Shown: positions 1 through 6,064, counted from the first letter of the stretch. The stretch: DNA of 7,420 nt from an uncultured Collinsella sp. (GCA_900553705.1 USEK01000070.1:1-7420); one strand, 5' to 3'. Translations and numbers: made by a program. Notes: generated by a model not told the origin, from the sequence alone.

Positions 1-48
1 TCTACACTCGACTAGTCGTCGGCAGCGTCAGATGTGTATAAGAGACAG
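1..48 (+). other. Nextera read-1 adapter contamination (artefact)
   Basis: Non-genomic sequence. Positions 1-7 are the tail of the P5 oligo, 8-15 (TCGACTAG) sit where the i5 index belongs, 16-29 are the Nextera read-1 stem, and 30-48 are the 19-bp Tn5 mosaic end AGATGTGTATAAGAGACAG. Any ORF running through this stretch is spurious. Real sequence begins at position 49. Confidence 0.98.
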
Positions 49-50
49 TC

Positions 51-986
51 TACGGGTTTTGCGGCTGGGCATGGGAATCGACGGTCTGCGCCATGCTCAA
101 CCACGGACGCTTTGCCAACAGCGGCTTTTTGCTGGGACCGTGTTGCCCCATCTATGGCGCGGGCGGCATTGCCTGCTGGCTGCTGTTGCGCGGAATTCCT
201 GACGCGTCGAGCCAGTTTGTCGCTGCAGCACTCGTATGCAGCGTGATTGAGTACAGCGTAGGCGTGCTGTTGGAAAAAACAACGGGCGCTCGCTTTTGGG
301 ATTACTCGCACCTGCCGTTTAACTTGCACGGACGCATCTGCCTGTACTGGGCATGCGCGTTTGGCCTGGGTGCGCTGTGCATTTGCCGTTTAGTGGAGCC
401 GGCATTGCTGGGGCTGCTTGGTCATCTGCCGGTGCTGATTGTGCGGCTGTCCGCCTTTATCGTCGCGGTCGCGATGATGGTCGACGCGTTGTGCTCGCTG
501 GCGAGCTGGCGGCGTCTGTCCGATCAGCTGGAGCGCGTCCGGGCCGACCTTGCCGACCGCATCAATGAGTCGCTTGCCGATGCCTCGGACTCAATGCTCG
601 AACGTATTCCCGATTCTACGATTGACTCGGTGGCACAGACGCACATCCGTAGCCGTGCCGTTAACGCGTGGCTGGCCGAGCTGGGTGACGCCGCGCTCGA
701 TGCCCTGCGCGAGAAGGCTTCGATGCCGACGTTTATCGCGGATGGTGCTCGCGGCCTGGCGCTTGCCGCCCGCCGCGTGGCCGATGCCGCGCCGAACATG
801 CCGCGTCCGTCGCTCAGTCGTCGCCTTGCCGGCAAGCGCATGAGCCGTCCGGTGCCAAGCGTGTCGCTCAGCCGCCGCGACCTACGCTTCTTTAACGCCT
901 TCCCGCGTCTGCGCATCAATCGCTACGAAGGCGTCATTCGAGCAACTAATCTCCGCGACCGAGCCCGCGAGCTGTTCCGCCACTAG
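51..986 (+). CDS. Putative ABC transporter permease-like membrane protein (CmpB/DUF1113 family), 5'-truncated
   Basis: The frame is open from the first genomic base, and 311 residues are visible before the TAG at 984-986. The ATG at 93 is internal: the codons before it already encode family sequence (YGFCGWAWES), followed by GFLLGPCCPIYG, IEYSVGVLLEK, FWDYSHLPFNLHGRICL. These are hallmark motifs of the PF06541 family annotated 'putative ABC transporter permease', whose biochemical role is unknown. The first ~150 visible residues form hydrophobic membrane segments. The rest is a polar, Arg- and Ala-rich cytoplasmic-looking region, including a helical stretch near RRLSDQLERVRADLADRI, and ends in FFNAFPRLRINRYEGVI, which resembles the usual C-terminal family motif. 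The true N-terminus lies off the contig. Family assignment is confident; transport function is not shown. Confidence 0.85.
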   Translation, partial: YGFCGWAWESTVCAMLNHGRFANSGFLLGPCCPIYGAGGIACWLLLRGIPDASSQFVAAALVCSVIEYSVGVLLEKTTGARFWDYSHLPFNLHGRICLYWACAFGLGALCICRLVEPALLGLLGHLPVLIVRLSAFIVAVAMMVDALCSLASWRRLSDQLERVRADLADRINESLADASDSMLERIPDSTIDSVAQTHIRSRAVNAWLAELGDAALDALREKASMPTFIADGARGLALAARRVADAAPNMPRPSLSRRLAGKRMSRPVPSVSLSRRDLRFFNAFPRLRINRYEGVIRATNLRDRARELFRH

Positions 987-1045
987 CCGGGACGGGCGCG
1001 CTCACGGCTTCCTTGCTCGCGTATTTCCCGTTCGTTTCGCGTCCG

Positions 1046-1082
1046 TTGCCGCGCCGTTTCCAAGATTGCGGCGCCGTTTCCA
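1046..1082. repeat. Two tandem 17-bp near-identical repeats
   Basis: Positions 1046-1062 and 1066-1082 both read TTGC(C/G)GCGCCGTTTCCA, differing at one base, with a 20-bp period. They lie in the 198-bp spacer between the permease-like gene and amt. A shorter repeat, ACAACGCCG, follows at 1087-1095 and 1102-1110. The spacer holds no ORF and no convincing terminator. The function of the repeats is unknown. Confidence 0.6.
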
Positions 1083-1113
1083 TTCGACAACGCCGCGTTT
1101 AACAACGCCGTAT

Positions 1114-1127
1114 CTGGTCTACACCAG
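1114..1127. promoter_or_regulatory. Small palindrome upstream of amt
   Basis: CTGGT-CTAC-ACCAG is a 5-bp inverted repeat 57 bp before the amt start codon. It could be a regulator site or a leader hairpin. I see no convincing -35/-10 pair attached to it, so the call is weak. Confidence 0.25.
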
Positions 1128-1184
1128 TTGCCCCTCGGCCGCATTATGGGCGCCGACAACGTTCATGCGACCAAGGGAGAGCGA

Positions 1185-2462
1185 ATGTACGATACGGGAT
1201 CGACAACGTTTATGCTCATCTGCACCATGCTCGTGTTTTTAATGACACCGGGTCTGGCGTTTTTCTATGGCGGCCTGTCCAGGCGCAAAAATGTCATCAA
1301 CACCATGCTCATGTGCTTTGGCGCCATTGGTCTGGTTGGTGTGCTGTGGATTGTTGCCGGCTGGTCTCTGGCCTATGGCGGCGACGGTTCGAGTCCGTTT
1401 ATTGGAGGCCTTGACCAGCTGCTGTGCCTGCCGGTGCTCAACCAGGTGCTGCAGGCGGCCGAGGGCAATGCTGCGGACGGTGTCGTCTACCCTCAGATCA
1501 TCAACATCGCCTTCCAGATGGCATTTGCCATGATCACGGCTGCTATCGTCACGGGCAGCCTGGCCGGCCGCGTTAAGTTCGGTGCCACGACGGCCTTCCT
1601 GGGCATTTGGCTGCTCGTGGTCTATGCGCCGCTTGCTCACATGGTTTGGGGCGGCGAGGGCTCCTTTATCGGCGATATCATCGGCGCGCTCGACTTTGCC
1701 GGCGGCGACGTGGTGCACATCTCGTCTGGTCTTACGGGCCTGATTCTCTGCTTAATGCTCGGCCGTCGTCGCGGCTTTGGCATGGTGAGCTACCGTCCGC
1801 ATAACGTGCCGTTTGTGGCGCTGGGAGCCGGTCTGCTTTGGTTTGGCTGGTTTGGCTTTAACGGCGGCAGCGAGTTCAAGGCCGACGCCGTGGCGGCACT
1901 TGCCATCCTCAATACCGTGACGGCCAGCGCGGCGGGCATGGTCTCGTGGCTTGCCGTCGAGCGCGTGCACACCGGTCGACCCACGCTGGTGGGCGCCAGC
2001 ACCGGTCTGGTTGCGGGCCTTGTGGTGGTCACGCCGGGCGCGGGCTTTGTCGAGCCGTGGGCGGCGCTGGTCATGGGCCTGATCGTATCTCCCGTCTGCT
2101 ACCTGGCCATCAGCCATCTTAAGACCAAATTTGGCTACGACGATGCGCTCGACGCGTTTGGCTGCCACGGCATCGGTGGCATCCTGGGCGGCGTGCTCAC
2201 GGGGCTGTTCTGCGTGCCGGAGCTCTCGTGGACCGGTAAGGGCGGCCTGTTCTACACGGGCGATGTCTCGCTGCTCATCTCGCAGATTTTGGGCATTGTG
2301 GTGACGGTCGCTATTGTACTGGTGCTCGACTTGGTGATCGCCGCGGTGGTCAAGGCGCTGTTCCACGGCAGCCTGCGCGTGGACGAGGCCGACGAGGCGC
2401 TGGGCCTGGACGCGAGTCAACACGGCGAGAGCGCGTATCCCTCGTTCTCGGGACTTGACTAG
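1185..2462 (+). CDS. amt: Ammonium transporter, Amt/MEP/Rh family
   Basis: A 425-residue polytopic inner-membrane channel that takes up ammonium as a trimer. The start at 1185 is preferred over an in-frame ATG at 1128 because AAGGGAGA precedes it and the protein then begins MYDTGSTTFMLICTMLVFLM, as Amt proteins do. Motifs in order: FLMTPGLAFFYGGL with RRKNV near the N-terminus, HMVWGG with W155 (matching E. coli AmtB W148), ALDFAGGDVVHI with D170 and H178, WFGFNGG, and FGCHGIGGILGG with H328. H178 and H328 are the conserved twin pore histidines, 150 residues apart as in AmtB (H168/H318). The C-terminal tail after about residue 395 is hydrophilic and would contact PII. The glnK-type gene downstream supports the role. 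No defect is visible. Confidence 0.97.
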   Translation: MYDTGSTTFMLICTMLVFLMTPGLAFFYGGLSRRKNVINTMLMCFGAIGLVGVLWIVAGWSLAYGGDGSSPFIGGLDQLLCLPVLNQVLQAAEGNAADGVVYPQIINIAFQMAFAMITAAIVTGSLAGRVKFGATTAFLGIWLLVVYAPLAHMVWGGEGSFIGDIIGALDFAGGDVVHISSGLTGLILCLMLGRRRGFGMVSYRPHNVPFVALGAGLLWFGWFGFNGGSEFKADAVAALAILNTVTASAAGMVSWLAVERVHTGRPTLVGASTGLVAGLVVVTPGAGFVEPWAALVMGLIVSPVCYLAISHLKTKFGYDDALDAFGCHGIGGILGGVLTGLFCVPELSWTGKGGLFYTGDVSLLISQILGIVVTVAIVLVLDLVIAAVVKALFHGSLRVDEADEALGLDASQHGESAYPSFSGLD

Positions 2463-2502
2463 CGGCTTCCCCAGGCTCCGCACCTTGCCGTTCAATCGTC
2501 GC
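2462..2502 (+). repeat. Half-element: extra copy of the hairpin 5' arm
   Basis: This 41-bp stretch starts at the last base of the amt stop codon. It is an imperfect direct copy of 2503-2544: both run GCGGCTT, CCCAGGC, ACCTTGCC, TCAA, CGTCGC with scattered substitutions. The second copy forms the 5' arm of the hairpin that follows; this first copy has no matching 3' arm of its own. It may be the remnant of a duplicated element. Confidence 0.6.
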
Positions 2503-2607
2503 GCGGCTTTCCCAGGCACCCGACCTTGCCCCTCAAACCGTCGCTTGCGTACCGAAGTACGCGGCGCTCCTCTTTCGGGGCAATCTCGGGCACCTGGAAA
2601 ACCCGCG
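2502..2607 (+). repeat. Long imperfect stem-loop between amt and glnK
   Basis: A ~106-nt foldback. Outer pairs: 2502-2506 with 2603-2607. Then TTT 2508-2510 with AAA 2599-2601, CCAGG 2512-2516 with CCTGG 2593-2597, CCCGA 2519-2523 with TCGGG 2586-2590, and TTGCCCC 2526-2532 with GGGGCAA 2577-2583, all in register and separated by small symmetric mismatches. The apex is a perfect GCGTAC-CGAA-GTACGC hairpin at 2547-2562. No T-run follows, so it is not a typical intrinsic terminator. It could be an mRNA processing or stability element in an amt-glnK transcript, or a dispersed palindromic repeat. The base pairing is read directly; the role is unknown. Confidence 0.65.
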
Positions 2608-2638
2608 TCATTGAATGGCAATTCATTTCTTTGATAAA

Positions 2639-2645
2639 GAGAGGA
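2639..2645 (+). promoter_or_regulatory. Ribosome-binding site of the PII gene
   Basis: AGAGGAA lies about 7 bp before the ATG at 2653 and fixes this start, which also matches the universal PII N-terminus MKKI. No convincing promoter sits close upstream, so cotranscription with amt is plausible. Confidence 0.75.
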
Positions 2646-2652
2646 ATTCACT

Positions 2653-2991
2653 ATGAAGAAAATTACGGCGATCGTTCGTGCCGAGAAGCTTGAGGTTCTT
2701 AAGGACGCGCTGTTTGCTGCTGATGTTCGTGGCATGACCATCAACCAGGTGCAGGGCTGCGGCGCGCAGCATGGCTGGAAGGAATACGTGCGCGGCAACG
2801 AGTTGCTCGTCAACACAATCCCCAAGGTACAGTTCACGCTCATCTGCGCCGATGAGCATGCCGACGGAATTGTCGAGATTATCTGCAATGCTGCTCGCAC
2901 CGGTGCCGTTGGAGACGGCAAGATTTGGGTCGAGCCGGTCGAGGAGGTCATCCGCATCCGTACCGGCGAACATGGCCCCGCCGCGGTGTAG
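2653..2991 (+). CDS. glnK: PII signal-transduction protein (GlnB/GlnK family)
   Basis: 112 residues, full length, aligning without gaps to E. coli GlnB. PII trimers sense 2-oxoglutarate and ATP/ADP, and GlnK-type members plug the Amt pore through the T-loop. Conserved: MKKI start, G27-M28-T29, Q39, K58, R82-T83-G84, G87-D88-G89-K90-I91, and the signature VEEVIRIRTGE with R101 and R103, so nucleotide and 2-oxoglutarate binding look intact. The T-loop reads KEYVRGNELLV: position 51, the tyrosine uridylylated in proteobacteria and adenylylated in many actinobacteria, is Leu. Position 49 is Asn and position 38, usually Arg, is Ala. A Tyr does occur at 45. Covalent control at residue 51 is therefore absent and regulation is probably by ligand binding only. 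Location next to amt supports the GlnK name over GlnB. Confidence 0.95.
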   Translation: MKKITAIVRAEKLEVLKDALFAADVRGMTINQVQGCGAQHGWKEYVRGNELLVNTIPKVQFTLICADEHADGIVEIICNAARTGAVGDGKIWVEPVEEVIRIRTGEHGPAAV

Positions 2992-2993
2992 AA

Positions 2994-3023
2994 TCGACCG
3001 CCTGCCATCCGTAACGTTAAAAT
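2994..3023 (+). promoter_or_regulatory. Candidate promoter of the tetR-type gene at 3066
   Basis: TCGACC (2994-2999), 18 bp, TAAAAT (3018-3023) is a fair sigma-70-type match, directly after the PII stop codon. Transcription would start near 3030, giving a leader of about 36 nt. No terminator is evident between the PII gene and this promoter. Confidence 0.45.
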
Positions 3024-3058
3024 ACTGCAATGAGGCACAAAACTTGCGTTGCGGATGG
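3005..3058. repeat. Inverted repeat bracketing the tetR promoter and leader
   Basis: CCATCCGTAAC (3005-3015) and GTTGCGGATGG (3048-3058) are complementary at 10 of 11 positions. The arms flank the -10 box and predicted start site, and the 3' arm overlaps the region just before the start codon. It might be a regulator site pair or an RNA foldback in read-through transcripts. It does not resemble the two operators downstream of the gene. Confidence 0.4.
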
Positions 3059-3065
3059 ACAGATT

Positions 3066-3728
3066 ATGGGGCGTAATAAATATCCCGAGGAGACGGTCGC
3101 GAAGATTCTCGACGCGGCGCTGGAGCTATTCTGCGCACAGGGTTATGAGGGGACGAGCATTCAAGATATCGTCGACCGCCTCGATGGCATGACCAAGGGC
3201 GCTGTCTATCATCACTTTAAGAGCAAAGAAGAGATTTTCAACGCCGCATTTGATCGAGCAATGGCTCCGATTGTTGAGCAACGTCGCTCAACGCTTGGTA
3301 TCGGCAATATGACCGGAGCCCAAAAGCTCAAGCGACTGTACGCGCCCGAGTCTGTCGTTCCACAAATTGAGCTATGGGCACGCATGCATCCTGCGGCGGA
3401 TCCGGCAAAAAGCTCGCGTCTACTGGCGATGCAGTACCAAGGCTCGTTCGACGAGTCGGCCGATGGCTATCTCTTGCCAGTGATCGAGGAGGGCATCGCC
3501 GACGGTTCCATTGCGTGCGAATGCCCGCGCGAAGCGGCGGAGGCCGTATCGTTGTTGGCGAATCTTTGGCTGCTGCCATTGTTCCGTCCGCTTGAATCCA
3601 AGGATCGAATGCTCGCTCGCGCGCAATGCTTGGCGCAGATGGCGGCCGCGGTGGGGCTCGATTTGGGTAATGAAGTGCTCCAGACAACGGCCCAGATTTG
3701 GGACGTATGGAACCGTGCCGGGTGGTAA
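3066..3728 (+). CDS. TetR/AcrR-family transcriptional repressor
   Basis: 220 residues from the ATG at 3066; an ATG 12 codons upstream at 3030 is in frame but coincides with the predicted transcription start. The chosen N-terminus MGRNKYPEETVAKILDAAL is typical of the family. The DNA-binding domain spans about residues 10-57: a first helix leading to LFCAQGYEGTSIQDI, then the recognition helix region MTKGAVYHHFKSKEEI, with the usual Tyr-His-His-Phe. The rest is a helical ligand-binding and dimer domain that I cannot assign to a ligand. An MFS pump follows on the same strand, with two matching palindromes in the gap. The simplest reading is a local repressor of that pump, induced by a pump substrate. 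Codon use here and in the pump is less GC-rich than in neighbouring genes. Confidence 0.92.
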   Translation: MGRNKYPEETVAKILDAALELFCAQGYEGTSIQDIVDRLDGMTKGAVYHHFKSKEEIFNAAFDRAMAPIVEQRRSTLGIGNMTGAQKLKRLYAPESVVPQIELWARMHPAADPAKSSRLLAMQYQGSFDESADGYLLPVIEEGIADGSIACECPREAAEAVSLLANLWLLPLFRPLESKDRMLARAQCLAQMAAAVGLDLGNEVLQTTAQIWDVWNRAGW

Positions 3729-3731
3729 TAT

Positions 3732-3748
3732 AGATACCAACGGTATGT
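3732..3748. promoter_or_regulatory. Operator 1, probable TetR-type binding site
   Basis: AGATACCAACGGTATGT contains the palindrome ATACC-AAC-GGTAT and starts 4 bp after the repressor stop codon. It matches operator 2 at 14 of 17 positions in the same orientation (shared form A.ATAC.AA.GGTATGT). The two centres are about 65 bp apart. Confidence 0.7.
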
Positions 3749-3760
3749 AATTGATTTGTG

Positions 3761-3784
3761 AGGGTAGCCACGGCTGCCCTTTTC
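3761..3784 (+). terminator. Intrinsic terminator after the tetR-type gene
   Basis: AGGGTAGC (3761-3768), loop CACG, GCTGCCCT (3773-3780), then TTTC; one pair is G-T. The stem overlaps the start of a four-T run (3780-3783). It lies between the two operators, so it separates repressor transcription from the pump, which would need its own promoter downstream. Confidence 0.65.
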
Positions 3785-3794
3785 AAGTCATTAA

Positions 3795-3815
3795 ATACAT
3801 ACTAATGGTATGTAT
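3795..3815. promoter_or_regulatory. Operator 2, probable TetR-type binding site before the MFS gene
   Basis: ATACATAC-TAATG-GTATGTAT is a palindrome with perfect 8-bp arms. It ends 13 bp before the MFS start codon, a position that would block transcription or early elongation. It is the stronger of the two related sites. I could not identify a clear -35/-10 pair for the pump. Confidence 0.78.
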
Positions 3816-3828
3816 AGGGGGCAGGCTT

Positions 3829-5091
3829 ATGGCTGGAATGCGGAGGAGCAATGTCTCGTTGGCGCAAAAAACAGTGCGATCTATCAGGCTTTTCGGTCTT
3901 CTTGTTGCACAGCTGTGCGCGTATTCGATGTTGTCGGCACTATGCTTTGCGTGCCCGCTTTACTTGTTCGATTGCAGCGGCTCGTCAACGTTATATGGTG
4001 CCGTCGCGGCGATAGCGTTCGTGCCGGGCGTGCTTGCGACTCCGGCTGGCGGAATCTTGGCGGATCGCGGGAGACATCGCGGGGTTCTTGCGGTGCTCGG
4101 CATTGTTCTGATGGCTGCATCACTGTTGTTTATCCCCATGAAGCGTTCGCTGCCTCTTGCCGTTGTCGTGGCAGCAATGCTTTGCGTCCAATATGGCATC
4201 CAATCGCTGCTGAAGCCGATGCTTCAAATTGAGACGGTGCGCATGACGGGCCCAGAAAAGGTTGAGCGTGCCACTGCGTTGGTCTCGCAGATAACCATGG
4301 CGAGCAATATCTTGGGGCCTGTAGTCGGGACGGCAGTCTATGGGTACTTTGGTATCGATGCTCTATGCGAAACCGCGGCGTTGACGTTTGCGATGTCAGC
4401 CCTACTGTTCGGGGGCGCACTCAAGCAAAATGCCTCATCTGGAATGACAGGGGACAGTACGACTTGCTCGACATGCCGAAGCGATTTTCGGGAGTCGATT
4501 CGGTACCTGTTTCAAAACGCATCATTGCTCGTTGTGTTTTTGCTTGCGGCTATTTTGAACCTTGCGTTAGTTGGGTTAACGATTGGTGCTCCCGTTATTG
4601 TTGCAAAGCATCTCGGAATGCAGTCATCCTTTGTTGGGATTATTGAGGTGGCTATGGGCTTAGGTGGTCTTGTCGGCAGTGGTTTGGTCGGTATTTGGCC
4701 GCATCGTTTTTCCTTCAAGGGCATATGTCGATATGTTGCGATGATTTGTTTTGGAGTCGTACCGATTATTGTCACGCTACTGAGCGGTCCTGATGAATTA
4801 GCGTTTGCCGCGCTTGCGGCCGGCTCGGCATGGGTCATGGCGTGGGCAAGCATCGCATCGGTCGAAATCGTTTCATTTGTTCAGCGGTCAGCGCCAAAGG
4901 AACTCTGCGGAAAAGTGCTGGCACTCGTTTATATGACGCTTTCCTGTGCAACGCCTATTGGCCAATTGGTTTACGGACTCGCATATGATCGATGGACACC
5001 GGCGATTGTATTCGCAGGCATGTTGGCGGTGCTGACGTTGACGACGGCACTGTTTTATCGGCTGAAAAGTCGCTCGTGGCGATTGTCTTAA
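3829..5091 (+). CDS. MFS transporter, probable drug or metabolite efflux pump
   Basis: 420 residues from the ATG at 3829, chosen because AGGGGGCAGG lies just upstream and operator 2 ends 13 bp before it; an ATG at 3838 is an alternative. The protein has about twelve hydrophobic segments in two halves joined by a hydrophilic loop around AKQN/SSGMTGDSTTCSTCRSD (roughly residues 200-220). The loop between membrane segments 2 and 3 carries the MFS motif A form GGILADRGRHRGVL at residues 74-87. The architecture fits the general MFS exporter group. The substrate cannot be told from sequence. The adjacent TetR-type repressor and twin operators indicate substrate-induced expression. Many TTG, GTT, ATT and TTT codons make it visibly AT-richer than amt or the HAD gene, a sign of possible transfer. 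Confidence 0.9.
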   Translation: MAGMRRSNVSLAQKTVRSIRLFGLLVAQLCAYSMLSALCFACPLYLFDCSGSSTLYGAVAAIAFVPGVLATPAGGILADRGRHRGVLAVLGIVLMAASLLFIPMKRSLPLAVVVAAMLCVQYGIQSLLKPMLQIETVRMTGPEKVERATALVSQITMASNILGPVVGTAVYGYFGIDALCETAALTFAMSALLFGGALKQNASSGMTGDSTTCSTCRSDFRESIRYLFQNASLLVVFLLAAILNLALVGLTIGAPVIVAKHLGMQSSFVGIIEVAMGLGGLVGSGLVGIWPHRFSFKGICRYVAMICFGVVPIIVTLLSGPDELAFAALAAGSAWVMAWASIASVEIVSFVQRSAPKELCGKVLALVYMTLSCATPIGQLVYGLAYDRWTPAIVFAGMLAVLTLTTALFYRLKSRSWRLS

Positions 5092-5150
5092 CGCGCCGGG
5101 GCACCGTGAATTTGTGGAGGCGGTGGTACGCCGCGCCGGGACGGCATTGT

Positions 5151-5178
5151 TTGGGCGTGCCTCTCCTTCGTCTACAAT
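5151..5178 (+). promoter_or_regulatory. Candidate promoter of the HAD gene
   Basis: TTGGGC (5151-5156), 16 bp, TACAAT (5173-5178). The -10 box is good (5/6), the -35 weak. The predicted start is near 5184-5186, at the junction of the loop and 3' arm of the inverted repeat, giving a leader of only about 22 nt. Confidence 0.5.
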
Positions 5179-5200
5179 ATCGTGCAGACGAAGGAGAGGC
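5159..5200 (+). promoter_or_regulatory. Perfect 15-bp inverted repeat covering the HAD ribosome-binding site
   Basis: GCCTCTCCTTCGTCT (5159-5173) and AGACGAAGGAGAGGC (5186-5200) are perfectly complementary with a 12-nt loop. The 3' arm contains the Shine-Dalgarno sequence AAGGAGAGG (5191-5199), 7 bp from the ATG. In any transcript entering from upstream the SD would be paired; a transcript from the local promoter lacks the 5' arm. It could also be a DNA operator. No T-run follows, so termination is unlikely. Confidence 0.75.
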
Positions 5201-5206
5201 ATATCC

Positions 5207-6064
5207 ATGATCAAGATGTTTGCGAGTGACTTAGACGGAACGCTGCTGAACGCCCTGCACGAGGCGGATGGGACCATCCGCCGTGCCATTCGCGAGCTGA
5301 CCGAGGCTGGCCTGTATGTGGTTCCCGCGACCGGACGCTCGACGCTGCCGATCGGCGAGCATGGCTTTACGGGCCTGGCGCTTGACGCCTGCTGCTCCAA
5401 CGGGTCCATCGTGCGCGACAGTCATGGCGAGGTGCTCAAAACCTGGACCATCGATCCGCAGGTTACCGAGGAGCTGCTCAAGGCATTCCCGGACATTTGC
5501 TTTGATTGCTCCACACCTGATGGCATGTTCTCGAGCGGTTCGTTCGAGATGCATCAGGCGGGCTTTAAAAAGGACAGCCCCATCAAGCGTATTGTGATGC
5601 GCGGCATGCGTGCACGTGGCGGGTATCACGAGGAGCAGTATTTCGATCAGTCGATCGGCGATATCTTGCGTCACGATGTATGCAAGATCAACTGCCGCGT
5701 GACCTCGCCCGAGCTGGAGCGCGACCTTAAGGCATATTTGGCCGAGCGCTCGGACCGCGTGGTCAACGCGCCGTTTGACCCGGTGATGTTTGAGATCACG
5801 GATGTGGCATGCAACAAGGGCGAGAACGTGGCCTGGCTGGCGGGCTACTACGGCATTGCCGAGGACGAGGTCGCGGTCTACGGCGACGGCGGCAACGACA
5901 TTGCCATGCTCAAACGCTTCCGCCACAGCTACGCGACCAAAAACGCAAGCGAGGCAGCCAAGGACGCCGCGAGCGCAACTATCGGCAGTTGCATGGTCCA
6001 CGCCGTTCCCAAACACATGCTTGCCACCATGCACAAGCAGAATTCCTGCACCGTAATCGAATAA
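5207..6064 (+). CDS. HAD-superfamily hydrolase, Cof-type (subfamily IIB) phosphatase
   Basis: 285 residues from the ATG at 5207, fixed by AAGGAGAGG 7 bp upstream. Cof-type enzymes are cytoplasmic Mg-dependent phosphatases acting on sugar phosphates, flavin or nucleotide phosphates. All four HAD motifs are present: motif I SDLDGTLL with nucleophile D8 and acid/base D10; motif II PATGRS with T42; motif III K204 in CNKGENVAWL; motif IV VYGDGGNDIAMLK with D227 and D231. The region between motifs II and III (about residues 80-190) is the C2B cap, which sets substrate choice and has no motif that I can read. The C-terminal SYATKNASEAAKDAA is typical of the family. Substrate unknown. It stands alone: flanking genes are separated by apparent regulatory spacers. 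Confidence 0.95.
   Translation: MIKMFASDLDGTLLNALHEADGTIRRAIRELTEAGLYVVPATGRSTLPIGEHGFTGLALDACCSNGSIVRDSHGEVLKTWTIDPQVTEELLKAFPDICFDCSTPDGMFSSGSFEMHQAGFKKDSPIKRIVMRGMRARGGYHEEQYFDQSIGDILRHDVCKINCRVTSPELERDLKAYLAERSDRVVNAPFDPVMFEITDVACNKGENVAWLAGYYGIAEDEVAVYGDGGNDIAMLKRFRHSYATKNASEAAKDAASATIGSCMVHAVPKHMLATMHKQNSCTVIE

Noticed and set aside
93..95. ATG at 93 as the start of the first gene
   Set aside because: The frame is open to the adapter boundary and the upstream codons encode conserved family residues, so this Met is internal.
1128..1130. Upstream start for amt, adding 19 residues
   Set aside because: No SD precedes it and the extra residues do not resemble an Amt N-terminus; 1185 has AAGGGAGA.
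987..1184. Possible tRNA, CRISPR or extra gene in the spacer before amt, or elsewhere in the window
   Set aside because: No cloverleaf, no regular repeat-spacer array and no ORF with an SD could be found; only short tandem repeats are present.
2611..2638. TTGAAT-16-GATAAA as a promoter for the PII gene
   Set aside because: Transcription would start at or after the SD at 2639-2645, leaving no usable ribosome-binding site.
1752..3038. 428-codon minus-strand open frame across amt and the PII gene
   Set aside because: It runs antisense to two certain genes. The translation is rich in Arg, His and Ala with no recognisable domain, as expected from GC-rich codon bias.
5231..6034. 267-codon minus-strand open frame across the HAD gene
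   Set aside because: Shadow of a gene with all four catalytic motifs; no SD or family resemblance.
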